This document shows positions 54,265 to 63,171 of a DNA stretch of 64,000 nucleotides, one piece after another (positions within the stretch are counted from its first letter, which is position 1; each line of letters opens with the position of its first letter). The notes below the pieces were generated by a model. That model saw only the letters and a program-made list of their open reading frames with translations. It searched no databases and had not been told where the DNA came from. A program made the position numbers and the translations under genes. The DNA is taken from assembly GCF_017939745.1 (NCBI RefSeq), contig NZ_JAGKQQ010000001.1, positions 7,765,299 to 7,829,298 of the forward strand, in the 5' to 3' direction. The stretch comes from Gemmata palustris. GTDB lineage: Bacteria > Planctomycetota > Planctomycetia > Gemmatales > Gemmataceae.

Positions 54265-55176
54265 ATGAGTCGCAGGAAGCGTCGCGTGCTGTGGGCTCTG
54301 GCCGCGCTCGGCTCGCTTGTACTACTGCTCACCGGGCTGTTCGCGCTGAACGGCTTGGTCCTCGCGGATCGACAATCCCCGCGCATGCGCCACCTCGCGG
54401 ACGTGCCGGTCGCGCCGACGCGGTCCGCGCCCGGTGAGGTCACGTTTATCAGCTACAACGTTGCGAAGGGGTTCGCCCACAAGGGTGGGGTGAGCTTCGA
54501 GTCTCGCGCGTTCGTGGAGGCCAAGCTCCAGCGGATGGCCGAAGTCATTCGCGCGGAGCAAGCCGACGCGGTGTTCCTGTCGGAAGCACTCACCGAACTC
54601 ACGCCGTGCGACATCGATCAGGTCGCGTACCTGGCGCGCGAGTGCGGGCTGCCGTATGTCGCGACCGGCGAGAACTACAACCTCGGGCTGCCGTTTTACC
54701 GCGTCGTCGGCGGGAACGCGGTGCTCTCGCGCACGCCGCTCACGCCCGTTGCGAACTTCGACCTCGCGGGGCGGAAGCCGTTTTGGGTGTCGCAGAACAA
54801 CCGGCGCGCACTGTTCGTATCGGCGGAGTTTGGCGGCAAGCCCGTGCTGATGGGCGCGCTGCACAACGACTCGTTCGACATGCGGAACAACACGGTGCAG
54901 ATGCAGCAGTTGCTCGATTTCATTGGCGACCGCCCCGCGATCCTGGCGGGCGACTTCAACAACCGCCCGAAGGACCGCTCCATCGCGCTGGTGCGCGATT
55001 CGGGCAAGTTCACCGGCGAGTTCGACGGTGCCCCCTCGTTTTTCGAGGGCAAGCGTGCGGAGCGCCTCGACTACATCTTCGTACCGACCGGGTGGGAACT
55101 GATCGAGTCGCGCGTGATCCCGGACGACACTTCCGATCACCGCCCCCTCGTGGGGCGGTTCAAGGTGAAGGGATAA
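54265..55176 (+). CDS. Endonuclease/exonuclease/phosphatase-family protein, membrane-anchored
   Basis: 303 residues from ATG 54265, with AGGAGG six bases upstream. One N-terminal helix (VLWALAALGSLVLLLTGLFA) acts as anchor or signal. The EEP fold is shown by FISYNVAKGF, VFLSEALTEL (catalytic Glu), VVGGNAVLSRTPL, LMGALHNDS, ILAGDFNNRP (Asp and Asn) and the C-terminal DTSDHRPLVGRF (catalytic Asp-His). It is an exported phosphodiesterase or nuclease of unknown substrate. It is followed 8 bp later by the gene at 55185. Confidence 0.85.
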   Translation: MSRRKRRVLWALAALGSLVLLLTGLFALNGLVLADRQSPRMRHLADVPVAPTRSAPGEVTFISYNVAKGFAHKGGVSFESRAFVEAKLQRMAEVIRAEQADAVFLSEALTELTPCDIDQVAYLARECGLPYVATGENYNLGLPFYRVVGGNAVLSRTPLTPVANFDLAGRKPFWVSQNNRRALFVSAEFGGKPVLMGALHNDSFDMRNNTVQMQQLLDFIGDRPAILAGDFNNRPKDRSIALVRDSGKFTGEFDGAPSFFEGKRAERLDYIFVPTGWELIESRVIPDDTSDHRPLVGRFKVKG

Positions 55177-55184
55177 GGCCGCAG

Positions 55185-55865
55185 ATGGCCGGATTACTGA
55201 CAAGATTTTGGAGTAGATTGACGGGCGCGGTACGCGATCCCGCTCACCTGCTTTCGACAATTGCACCCGCACCGAGCGATCGGAAGCGCCGGTTGCTTGT
55301 AGTCGCATGTTGTCGCACGATTCGTTCGGAGTTGAACGGACTCGTTATCTATCTGAACGAGAGCCGGATACCAGACCTGACGTGCGACGTTGAAGCGACC
55401 CTAACGCTCGCCGAGGACTTTGCCGACGGCCTTCGCCGGTCCGCCGAATTGAACGAGGCGTATACGCGGCTTGTCGATGTCGAAGGGTTCTTCCGCCGCG
55501 GCGCACCAGAAGTCGCGATGTTTCGGTACCTGCTCGGAAAGGTGCAGTTGCTGATTGCTGTCACCGACTCTGTATTCACCCTGCCATTGCCTTTCGTTTC
55601 TAACTCCATTCAGTGCAGCGCGATCCGCGACATCTTCGGGAACCCGTTCCGCCCGGTCGTGTTCTCTCCCTATTGGCGCACTGACACAGCGGTATCACTG
55701 GCTCGTCAGATGTACGAATCGCGCGACTTCAGCGCGATGCCGATCCTGGCCGACGCGCTCCAGGACGCGGGGTGTGATAACGACGATGTGCTGAGCCACT
55801 GCCGCGCGCCGGGCGAGCACGTGCGCGGGTGCTGGGTCGTGGACCTCGTGCTCGGCAGGGAATGA
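55185..55865 (+). CDS. Gemmataceae-type protein ending CWVVDLVLGRE
   Basis: 226 residues from ATG 55185. Recognisable blocks: RKRRLLVVACCRTIRSELNG, then LAEDFADGLRRSAELNEAYT, then IRDIFGNPFRPVVFSP, then MPILADALQDAGCDNDDVLS and the tail HVRGCWVVDLVLGRE. I know this pattern only from large paralogous sets in Gemmata-like genomes and can assign no function. A truncated sister lies at 44086-44310. It is in the same transcriptional unit as the EEP gene (8-bp gap). Confidence 0.75.
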   Translation: MAGLLTRFWSRLTGAVRDPAHLLSTIAPAPSDRKRRLLVVACCRTIRSELNGLVIYLNESRIPDLTCDVEATLTLAEDFADGLRRSAELNEAYTRLVDVEGFFRRGAPEVAMFRYLLGKVQLLIAVTDSVFTLPLPFVSNSIQCSAIRDIFGNPFRPVVFSPYWRTDTAVSLARQMYESRDFSAMPILADALQDAGCDNDDVLSHCRAPGEHVRGCWVVDLVLGRE

Positions 55866-55893
55866 CACGAGGTTTCGCGATCCGCGCGGGTCG

Positions 55894-57720
55894 TCAAGCG
55901 CGGCGCTTGCGCCAGAGCCGGGCGCCCCAAAGCCCGACCAGCGCGAGCGCTCCGATACCAACCTGTTGCGATCGGACCCGTTTGCTCTCAATTGCAGCCC
56001 GCTCCGCCGCCAGGTCCTGATCCGCCAGGGCGATGTCGAAGAATCCGTTGAACATCTCGTCCCAAGTCTGGAGCCCGACTTGAACTGTCGCGGACGGATC
56101 GGGGTTTGACGGGTTAGCGGCCGAGTTGTCGTAAACCCCCGTGCAGCGGATCACCGTCCCGGCTGTTAGCCGCTTCGGTTCGGCCAGTACGTACCGGTGC
56201 TGCCAGTTGAAGTCGTACCGCGGCACGTCGAGCAGGATTTCGGAGGTGCCGTCCGGGTACTCGGCGGCGAACCGGAACGTTTTGCCGCGCAGGTGCATGT
56301 GCGGGTACATCGACAGCAGCAGGTAGTCGCGGTCGGCGGTCCACGTCTTCTCAATGCGGTACCCGGTCGCGTGCGGCGGAATGGCGAAATCGTCGCGGTA
56401 CAGCAACTTGGTCGCCACCTCCTTCCGAACGAGAGCCGGGTCGATGAACTGGAGTCCGACTTCGGTCCGGTCGGTCTGCGGGCTGCCGACGGCCGTGTAA
56501 TGGATGAGGAAGTGGATGCGCCACCCGGCCGGGATTCGCTTGGCCATCCCCTCGGGCATTACGTCCGGTGCGCTCCCGACGTCGTACCCGGTCAGCGCGA
56601 ACGACTCGAGCGGGCCGGCTTCGTACCGCTGGTCCAGTCGAGTCTCGCCCGGGGGCAGCAGGAACACGTTGACGTGATGGACGACGCGGCGGTTCCCCGG
56701 GTGTACCTCGGCCGCGCGCACCCACACATCGGTCTTGAATCCCGGATCGACAATGAAGTTCTGGTACTCGATGATCCCTTCCGCGGGTACCGCGAACGCG
56801 GTCGGGATTTGGAACACCGCGTCCGGTTCCCCGATGTGCCACTTGGTCGGCGCGGGCGCGGGTTCCGGCGGCAGCGGGGCACCTTCCGGGCACCCGAGCC
56901 GCACCCATTCGGCGATCAGGCGCTTGTGCTCGTCACTCAGGCGCCGTTCGTTGCGGAACCGGCCATGAGCCGGGGACGCGGACCACGGCGGCATCGTCCC
57001 GTTCTCGATCACTTCGACGATGGTTCCGGCGTGAGCCGTTGCGTCGGAGTACGACAGCAGCGAAAACGGGCCGATCTCGCCGGGCCGGTGGCACGCTCGG
57101 CAGTGGGTCGCCAGAATCGGGGCAATGTCGCGTGAGTACGTCACGCGGGGGGGAGGCGTTGCGCGCCGCGGTTTGTCGATGACGCACCCGGTGCATTCCG
57201 TTCGCGCCACCGAAACGGGGCGTCCCGCGAGCACCTCGCGCACGGCTTCGGCCAAATCTTCGCGGGTCGGCGCGCCGCGGTTCTTCCCGCCCGGCGCGTA
57301 CTGGTCGTCGATCCGGCCCCGGTACCGAATCCGCCGCTGGGCGTCCAAAACGAACGCCTGCGGGGTTCGTGACGCCCCGAAGAGTTCCGCGACGCGGCCG
57401 TCGGTGTCTTTTGCATACGGGAACGCGAGCGGGTACTCGCGAAGGAACGCGGCCATCGAAGGGACATCGTCCCCGGCGTTCGCGTTGATTGCCAGGAAGG
57501 TGACTGCACCGGTCGGGAATCGACCGGCCATTTCTTTCAAGCGAACCGAGTACAACCGAGCCATCGGACAGTCCGTGCCCAGAAACACGACCACTGTGGG
57601 GCGGGCCGCCGGGCCGGTCGGGAGGCGGATCGCGGCCCCGGTCGTGTCCCGGAGTTCAAAATCCGGGACCGGGAGCGTAGCGAGAGTCGCGGTGAAGATC
57701 AGCTCGAGCAGCAGAGCCAT
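55894..57720 (-). CDS. Redoxin-cytochrome c-copper-oxidase-like secreted protein
   Basis: 608 residues from ATG 57720, which opens the signal segment LLLELIFTATLATLPVPDF. Residues about 20-190 are a thioredoxin/AhpC-type domain (RPTVVVFLGTDCPMARLYSV; single Cys, so no CxxC). Then a haem-binding cytochrome c motif CRACH in ILATHCRACHRPGEIGPFS. Then a domain like copper type II monooxygenase C-terminal parts: VVHHVNVFLLPPGE, IHFLIHYTAV, MYPHMHLRGKTF (paired His ligands). It ends in a membrane helix plus RKRRA. A known planctomycete fusion, probably periplasmic redox; substrate unknown. A seven-G tract at about 57147-57153 is in frame. Confidence 0.82.
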   Translation of the reverse strand: MALLLELIFTATLATLPVPDFELRDTTGAAIRLPTGPAARPTVVVFLGTDCPMARLYSVRLKEMAGRFPTGAVTFLAINANAGDDVPSMAAFLREYPLAFPYAKDTDGRVAELFGASRTPQAFVLDAQRRIRYRGRIDDQYAPGGKNRGAPTREDLAEAVREVLAGRPVSVARTECTGCVIDKPRRATPPPRVTYSRDIAPILATHCRACHRPGEIGPFSLLSYSDATAHAGTIVEVIENGTMPPWSASPAHGRFRNERRLSDEHKRLIAEWVRLGCPEGAPLPPEPAPAPTKWHIGEPDAVFQIPTAFAVPAEGIIEYQNFIVDPGFKTDVWVRAAEVHPGNRRVVHHVNVFLLPPGETRLDQRYEAGPLESFALTGYDVGSAPDVMPEGMAKRIPAGWRIHFLIHYTAVGSPQTDRTEVGLQFIDPALVRKEVATKLLYRDDFAIPPHATGYRIEKTWTADRDYLLLSMYPHMHLRGKTFRFAAEYPDGTSEILLDVPRYDFNWQHRYVLAEPKRLTAGTVIRCTGVYDNSAANPSNPDPSATVQVGLQTWDEMFNGFFDIALADQDLAAERAAIESKRVRSQQVGIGALALVGLWGARLWRKRRA

Positions 57721-57863
57721 CGACGGGTCTCGCGGGTGTAAAAAGCCCCGCAAGTTTAGAACACGTTTCACGTCACGGCCGAACCGCCGCGAGCGACCTC
57801 GTCAGGCGATTCGTAATGACCGGCACGCCTGGGCGTAGGTGAGTTCGAGTCTGAATAATTTGG

Positions 57864-58610
57864 CTAGCCAATGCGAAGCGATTCACAGGTGCTCGTGTAC
57901 GTCAGCTCGAGTTCTAGCGGTACCGCGAGGTTCGGTTCCAGCCAGAGCGGGACCGTTGGTAACGCGCCCCCAACGGTGAGTTGGTGCGGCCACACTTCCA
58001 ACCGCTCTTTGCCGTCGATGCGCAGGAGCCGGTAGCACACCGCGCTCAACCCGGTCGGTGAGGACCAGTCGAACGCATCCGGGAGGCGGAGCGCGTTGGC
58101 GATGTCTTCGTGAAGGTTCGCGTTGCGCTCGGTCACCACATCGACCGTGACGACGGATACCCCCTGTTGAAGGTACGACGCCGCTTTGGTCGCGAACGCG
58201 CGCCGCGCTGTGGAGCGGTCCTTGTTTCGCGGGCTGACCAGTTCGACCGCCGCGACCAACTTCCAGCCGCCCTCTTGCTTGTAGACGTTGATCTCGAACG
58301 TGTCCGCGTCGGCCATAACGACTTCGCCCGCGAGTGCCGCCGCGGGCGGGGCGTAGGTCTGGGGTTGTGTCGCCACACCGCCCCCGCCGTGCCCGTTCGT
58401 CCCGAACGTTGGCAAATCGCGGTCTTCTTCGTAGGTCGCGAGATCAATTTCGATCTGCGAACCGTGGTGGATGTTCGATTCGGACTCGAATCGGTTGGTC
58501 AAGATCGCGCCGTTCAATCGTTGAGCGATGACGAACGCCCATCCGTGGTGGATGCTCTCCCACGATTTGCGTAGAGAGAGAGGCGGGTGGAAATGGTCGT
58601 AGAGCGGCAT
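57864..58610 (-). CDS. DUF4058-like protein (second copy)
   Basis: 248 residues from the ATG at 58610 that gives MPLYDHFHPPLSLRKSWESI, matching the N-terminus of the paralogue at 49569-50282. Shared blocks: QIEIDLATYEEDRDLPTF, FEINVYKQEGGWKLVAAVEL, VSPRNKDRSTARRAFATKAA, GVSVVTVDVVTERNANLHED and NLAVPLELELTYTSTCESL. Function unknown; the fold may be nuclease-like. Confidence 0.77.
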   Translation of the reverse strand: MPLYDHFHPPLSLRKSWESIHHGWAFVIAQRLNGAILTNRFESESNIHHGSQIEIDLATYEEDRDLPTFGTNGHGGGGVATQPQTYAPPAAALAGEVVMADADTFEINVYKQEGGWKLVAAVELVSPRNKDRSTARRAFATKAASYLQQGVSVVTVDVVTERNANLHEDIANALRLPDAFDWSSPTGLSAVCYRLLRIDGKERLEVWPHQLTVGGALPTVPLWLEPNLAVPLELELTYTSTCESLRIG

Positions 58611-58871
58611 CGGGTGAACCTCCACGTTCATGTTACCCGATGCCGTTCGCAAAGAAAAACGCCGGAGGTCTTCGCACGTCGCACTGCGCGACCCGAGCCA
58701 CGCGCTGGTTCAGGTTGTGGGCGGGATCGAGGTCGGACGGAAGTTACGAGACGAGCGCGCCGGTGGCCGGCGAGATAGACGTGTTTTCGCTGTGATCTGC
58801 GACGAAGCGTTCTGGATCGGACCCGCGCCGGGTATTCGTTCCGTTTCGGGTTGAACGAGCCGCGACCGCAA

Positions 58872-60129
58872 CAGTAGTTTCAAGTGATTTGGCAGTGCCG
58901 CATGGGAGTTCCTAAGTTCAAGGTTCTCAGGCACTTGAACGGGAGCCTCCCATGCGACGTGGTTACTCTACGATCACCCCGGCGGTGGTCCACGCACTGA
59001 CGCGCCGAACGTTGGAACGGGCCCTGGGTTGGACCGACTACAAGCGGTCGGTCACGCGCACCCAGTTGCTCGACCTGGTGCTGTTGATCGCGGGCACCAC
59101 CCGCACGTTGTTCGCGGTAGTGACCCGGTACTTCGGGTTCTCCCACGAGACCGCGCGACAGGCGATGCACGCCAACCGGGGTTCCCGGGACCAACTCACG
59201 GCCCGGTTGGTGGATGCCCTTCACCAGGTGGCGGGGTTCACGCGCCGGGACCGGAGGCGCCGGTGGACGTGTGCCATCGATGTGCATTACGTCCCCTTTT
59301 ATGGGGATCGCAGCACCCCGGGGATCATCGGCGGACCCAAGAAGGCCGGGACCTCGTTCTTTCACGCGTACGCCACCGGGGTACTGATTCACAAGCACCG
59401 GCGGTACACCGTGGGGCTGATGAGCGTGACGAAAGGAACCAAGCCGCACCAGCAGGTGCAGACCCTTCTGGACCAGGTGGCGGCCCGCGGGCTCACGGTC
59501 CGCGGGGTGGTTCTGGACGCCGGGTTCGACAGCGGGGAGACCCTGTTGCTGTTGCAGGAACGGAACCTGAGCTACACGGTCCCGATGCGCAAGAAGGGCA
59601 CCGGTACCAACCGCCGCAACGCCAGCTACACCCAACCCCACGGCACCATCACCACCATGGAGTGGGTCACCGAGAAGAGCCGCAAGGCGGTATCGACTCG
59701 GGTGCTCGTGTGGCAACGGAAGGGCGAATCGCACGCCCGGGTGTACGCGTTCCGCGGGTGGGGCGATGCGACCGCCGTGTCGGAGGCGAACCGGGCTCGG
59801 TTGGGGCGCCGGCGGTACCGAGAGCGGTTCGGGATCGAGACCAGCTATCGGCAGAAGAACCAGGCCCGCGGGTGGACCACCAGCACCAACCCCGAGTACC
59901 GGTTGCTGCTCGAGGGCGTGGCCCTGCTGTTGCGCCAGGTGTGGGTGTACCTGACGCTCCGGATCGCTCGGGCACGCGGGCTCGCGCCGACCGCCTGGGT
60001 CGCCCAGTTCCCGTTGGCCGAGATGCTCGACTGGCTCACGCAACGGATCCGCTCACGATACCCACGCACACGATGTATTACCCTGCCACACAATACACTT
60101 ACAACCAACGCAACGCCTTGAAACTACTG
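58872..60129 (+). mobile_element. Intact insertion sequence, ISH3/IS4-like
   Basis: 1258 bp bounded by perfect 13-bp inverted repeats CAGTAGTTTCAAG (58872-58884) and CTTGAAACTACTG (60117-60129). It is flanked by a 4-bp direct repeat GCAA (58868-58871 and 60130-60133) that reads as target-site duplication. It holds one transposase gene. Clean ends and an uninterrupted gene mark it as the youngest mobile element in the window. Confidence 0.88.
58952..60121 (+). CDS. DDE transposase, ISH3/IS4-like
   Basis: 389 residues, uninterrupted. Candidate DDE residues: CAIDVHYVPFYGDR (first Asp), GVVLDAGFDSGETLLLLQER (second Asp), and RERFGIETSYRQKNQARGWT (Glu in the Y-x6-E-x-S-Y-R type block). The length, 4-bp target duplication and RFGIETSYR favour ISH3 over classical IS4, but I cannot separate them surely. 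The stop codon overlaps the right inverted repeat. Confidence 0.85.
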   Translation: MRRGYSTITPAVVHALTRRTLERALGWTDYKRSVTRTQLLDLVLLIAGTTRTLFAVVTRYFGFSHETARQAMHANRGSRDQLTARLVDALHQVAGFTRRDRRRRWTCAIDVHYVPFYGDRSTPGIIGGPKKAGTSFFHAYATGVLIHKHRRYTVGLMSVTKGTKPHQQVQTLLDQVAARGLTVRGVVLDAGFDSGETLLLLQERNLSYTVPMRKKGTGTNRRNASYTQPHGTITTMEWVTEKSRKAVSTRVLVWQRKGESHARVYAFRGWGDATAVSEANRARLGRRRYRERFGIETSYRQKNQARGWTTSTNPEYRLLLEGVALLLRQVWVYLTLRIARARGLAPTAWVAQFPLAEMLDWLTQRIRSRYPRTRCITLPHNTLTTNATP

Positions 60130-60233
60130 GCAAGGGAGCGGGAGGCACAGATCGCGCGAAGGGAACTCGGCTCACCCCGGGAAGCCCCCGCTCCCTTGCG
60201 GTCGCGGCTCGCTGTAAGGACACCGACTGCGCA

Positions 60234-61802
60234 TTAGCCGCGCGGGTCGTGGACGAATCCCGTAACCGTGAGCGGTTCCGGCTCTTCGAGTTCGCTGCCG
60301 GGGAGCAGTTCGGCCATCGCGCGCACGATCTCTTCGCGGATGCTCAGGAACGCGGCGGCCGAAACCGGGTCGAACTGCTTGCCCGCTTGCCGCTCCACTT
60401 CGGCGAACGCCCACGACGGCGGGCGCCCCTTTTTGTTCTCGTGGTACGGCCGGTTCGAGGTCATCGCGTCGAAAGCGTCGGCCACCGCGACGACGCGCGC
60501 CAACAGGGGGATCTCTTCCCCCACGAGTCGGTCCGGGTAGCCCGTGCCGTCCCAGCGCTCGTGGTGGCTCCGGACGATGGGAATGATCGGCCCCATCTCC
60601 GGGATCGACGAAAGGATTTCCGCGCCCTTCGTCGTGTGCGTCTTCATGCACTCGTACTCGTCGCCCGTGAGCCGGCCCGGTTTGCGCAGGATCGAGTCGT
60701 CGATCCCGATCTTGCCGATGTCGTGGAGCGGGCCGCCGATCTTGATGAGTTCGAGCTGGTCGTCGGGCAGTTCGAGCTTCTCGCCGAGCATGGTCGCGTA
60801 GCGCGTCACGCGCTGCGTGTGGTTGCCCGTGTAGTCGTCGCGGAGCTCGACCGCCTGCGCGAGCACCGTGACCGTCTTGAGGAACTGTTCCTTCTGCCGG
60901 CGCAAGAGCTGCGCGCTCTCGATCGCGGCGGACACGTGCGCGGCCAGCGCGTCGGCCAGGTGCAGGTCGTCTTCGTTGAACGGGTTCTGCCAGAAACTGC
61001 GGTCCAGGTGCAGCACGCCCAGGCGCTTGCGCGGGGTGCGGAGCAGCACGCACAGCACGCTCGCCATCGCGCCGTCCGCGATGCTCTGGGTGAGCTTCGA
61101 TTCCTCGTCGTTGTTGAGGGTGCTGTAGAGCAGCGAGACGCCGCTCGCGAAGCACCGCTGGGTGAGCTTCTTCGAGTAGTGGAACCGGCCCGGGGGCTCG
61201 CCCTGACCGACGGCCAGGGCGCGCAGGCGCATCTTGGGTTCGGGCGCGTCGCTCTCGGCCAGCACGATCGCCCCGCGCTGGGCCTCGAGCACGCTCACCG
61301 CGTCGTTGAGGACCGCGTCGAGGAGCTGGTCCTCGCTCTGCATGTTGACGAAGTGGTGCCCGGCCCGGAGGAGCGCGAACATCTGCTCGCCGGCGCGGGG
61401 CATGTGGTTGCGGTCGAACGCGATCCGGCGCAGCCCCTCGTCGAAGCTCGACACGGCCGCCGCGACGACGTGCTGGTTCGAGGGGGGGCCGTCCGTGCTC
61501 GCGTCCACCAGTTCGACGATCACGGCCACTTTGCCGAACTGAACGATGTCGCGCGCCTTCAGCGGCTGGTCGCCCTGCCCGATGCGCACGCCGTTGACGT
61601 AAGTCCCGTTGGTGCTCTCCAGGTCGCGCACGAACCACCCGTCGTCGCCGCGCCGCACTTCCGCGTGGCGCCGGCTCACGGAGCTGTCGTCGAGCACGAT
61701 TTCGAGCGACGCGAGGCGCCCGGCGCGCAGGAGCGAGTCTGATTCCCAGACCTGCCCTTTAATTTCGCCGCTGATGCCGCGCAGTCGTAGGGGACGTTTC
61801 AC
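60234..61802 (-). CDS. FHA-GAF-HD-GYP signalling protein
   Basis: 522 residues. FHA domain about 25-98 with the phosphothreonine-binding residues SSVSRRHAEV and STNGTYVNG. GAF domain about 155-300 (LDAVLNDAVSVLEAQRGAIV, LGVLHLDRSF). HD-GYP domain about 315-500: HD at 360-361 (PLHDIGKIGIDDSIL), HHERWDGTGYPD (GYP 421-423) and VADAFDAMTSNRPY. It would hydrolyse cyclic di-GMP under control of a phosphoprotein (FHA) and a small ligand (GAF). Its stop lies 24 bp beyond the palindrome arm that borders the IS. Confidence 0.92.
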   Translation of the reverse strand: MKRPLRLRGISGEIKGQVWESDSLLRAGRLASLEIVLDDSSVSRRHAEVRRGDDGWFVRDLESTNGTYVNGVRIGQGDQPLKARDIVQFGKVAVIVELVDASTDGPPSNQHVVAAAVSSFDEGLRRIAFDRNHMPRAGEQMFALLRAGHHFVNMQSEDQLLDAVLNDAVSVLEAQRGAIVLAESDAPEPKMRLRALAVGQGEPPGRFHYSKKLTQRCFASGVSLLYSTLNNDEESKLTQSIADGAMASVLCVLLRTPRKRLGVLHLDRSFWQNPFNEDDLHLADALAAHVSAAIESAQLLRRQKEQFLKTVTVLAQAVELRDDYTGNHTQRVTRYATMLGEKLELPDDQLELIKIGGPLHDIGKIGIDDSILRKPGRLTGDEYECMKTHTTKGAEILSSIPEMGPIIPIVRSHHERWDGTGYPDRLVGEEIPLLARVVAVADAFDAMTSNRPYHENKKGRPPSWAFAEVERQAGKQFDPVSAAAFLSIREEIVRAMAELLPGSELEEPEPLTVTGFVHDPRG

Positions 61803-62062
61803 GCCGCAACTCCTTCATCGGCCGGGGCACGCCGGTTCTCCGGTCCGATATGGTTGGCCCAAGTGTATCATGCGCAACGGCCGCACGAAGGCCCCGATGT
61901 CTGTGAAATACAGCTTTCTGCTTAATACAGATTCTGTTGATATCTGAATTCGAGTGCCGCGCCTGCAGGAAATGAATTTGATGGGGCGAGAAGGGCGAAT
62001 TTGGTACTTCGATTAGTGCGTCGCGCTCCGTTTTCCGTTTCTAGCTCAAAATCAATTCGCGC

Positions 62063-63103
62063 CTACGGCCGGTCCCCGGGCCGACCGAGAACCGCGTCGC
62101 TGCGGTTGGCCCCGGCGCTGACCTGGCCGAACAGGTTGCGGTAGATATCGTCGCCGCCCGGCCCGACGAACGGAGAAGTCGTGGTCCGAACGTTCCCGCC
62201 GACGAAGAGAACGTTCATGCAGCCCGCGTGCGGCGAGACCGGACCGGCGCCCGGGGCCGCGTTCGCGGTGGGGAAGTCGCCGGAGATGGGCATCAGGTCG
62301 TGTTCTTCCCCGGCGGGGGCCAGCGCGTCGGGCCGGCGCAGACCGAGGATCTCGTCGTTCGGGGCACGGAAGCCGAGCGTGTAGGCGTAGGCGATGTAGT
62401 CCGCGGACGCGGGGCACCCGGGCCGGTAGCCGGCGGGCAGGTGGCCCTGGTCGCTGAGCGAGGTGGCGAACGTGTCGGCGGTCGGGTGCGCGGCGGTGCC
62501 GATTTGCGGGTAGCGCCCCTGCGGGTCGGAGTCCGCGTAGCCGGCGAGCCCGTTGTGCAGCGTGCGGAGGTTGTTCTGGCAGGCGTACACGCGCTGCTGC
62601 TGCCGCGCCTTCACGATGCCGGAAGAGATGAGCCCGAAGCCGAGGAACGCGATCCCGGCGGCGACGATCAGGTCGATGCGGAGCCGGCGCCCGGATTGCG
62701 GGTCCGGGCCGTCGGTCACCGGCGGGGCGGTTCGGGTGCGGTCCGCGGGCACCTTCGCACGGGTTCCCGAGCCGAATTCGATCTCGGTCGGGGGGCTCGA
62801 AGCGAACTCTCGGAGGAACGTCGCGACTGCCAAATCGGAGGGCGCCGGTTCGGATTTACGCGGTTCGTGTTCCACAACGTGCTGTGCGACGCGAGCGAGC
62901 GTGCGAAGGGCCAGGCCCGGGCGCGGTTCGGGTGCGTCTTCGCGCTCGGTCCGGGCGGCCGTCAGCACCGGTGCCACGGTCGCCCGGAGCCGTTCCAGGC
63001 GGGCCGTCGCGCTCGGGTCGGCGTTCAGGCGCGCGGCCACCAAGCTCCGGTCGGCCGGGTCGAGCACGTCAAACAGGTAGTCGATCAGGTCTTCGTCCGA
63101 CAT
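62063..63103 (-). CDS. Probable anti-sigma membrane protein with DUF1559-like C-terminus
   Basis: 346 residues. The N-terminus MSDEDLIDYLFDVLDPADRS resembles the helical sigma-binding end of anti-sigma factors, but without the zinc HxxxCxxC motif. A membrane helix lies near residues 143-165 (LRIDLIVAAGIAFLGFGLIS). The outer part contains QNNLRTLHNGLAGYADSD, then HAGCMNVLFVGGNVRTTTSP, echoing DUF1559/pseudopilin-like planctomycete proteins (HxGxxNVLFxDG). It starts 68 bp after the ECF sigma gene on the same strand, so the pair is almost certainly one sigma/anti-sigma unit. Confidence 0.78.
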   Translation of the reverse strand: MSDEDLIDYLFDVLDPADRSLVAARLNADPSATARLERLRATVAPVLTAARTEREDAPEPRPGLALRTLARVAQHVVEHEPRKSEPAPSDLAVATFLREFASSPPTEIEFGSGTRAKVPADRTRTAPPVTDGPDPQSGRRLRIDLIVAAGIAFLGFGLISSGIVKARQQQRVYACQNNLRTLHNGLAGYADSDPQGRYPQIGTAAHPTADTFATSLSDQGHLPAGYRPGCPASADYIAYAYTLGFRAPNDEILGLRRPDALAPAGEEHDLMPISGDFPTANAAPGAGPVSPHAGCMNVLFVGGNVRTTTSPFVGPGGDDIYRNLFGQVSAGANRSDAVLGRPGDRP

Positions 63104-63171
63104 GGCTTCGTATCCCGCTCCTGGCGTGGTCCGGGCGTTCGCGATGGTCTAAAGTGATACAGGCGCTGGAC

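Larger units (their letters stand above)
58857..60210. repeat. Palindromic GAGCCGCGACCGC repeat split by an IS
   Basis: The left part GAGCCGCGACCGCAA (58857-58871) and the resumed GCAAGGGAGCGGGAGGC (60130-60146) rejoin if the IS and one GCAA are removed. They face the reverse-complementary arm CCCGCTCCCTTGCGGTCGCG (60187 onward, to 60210). The restored element is about 98 bp. It belongs to the same family as the hairpin at 30604-30658. Confidence 0.85.
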
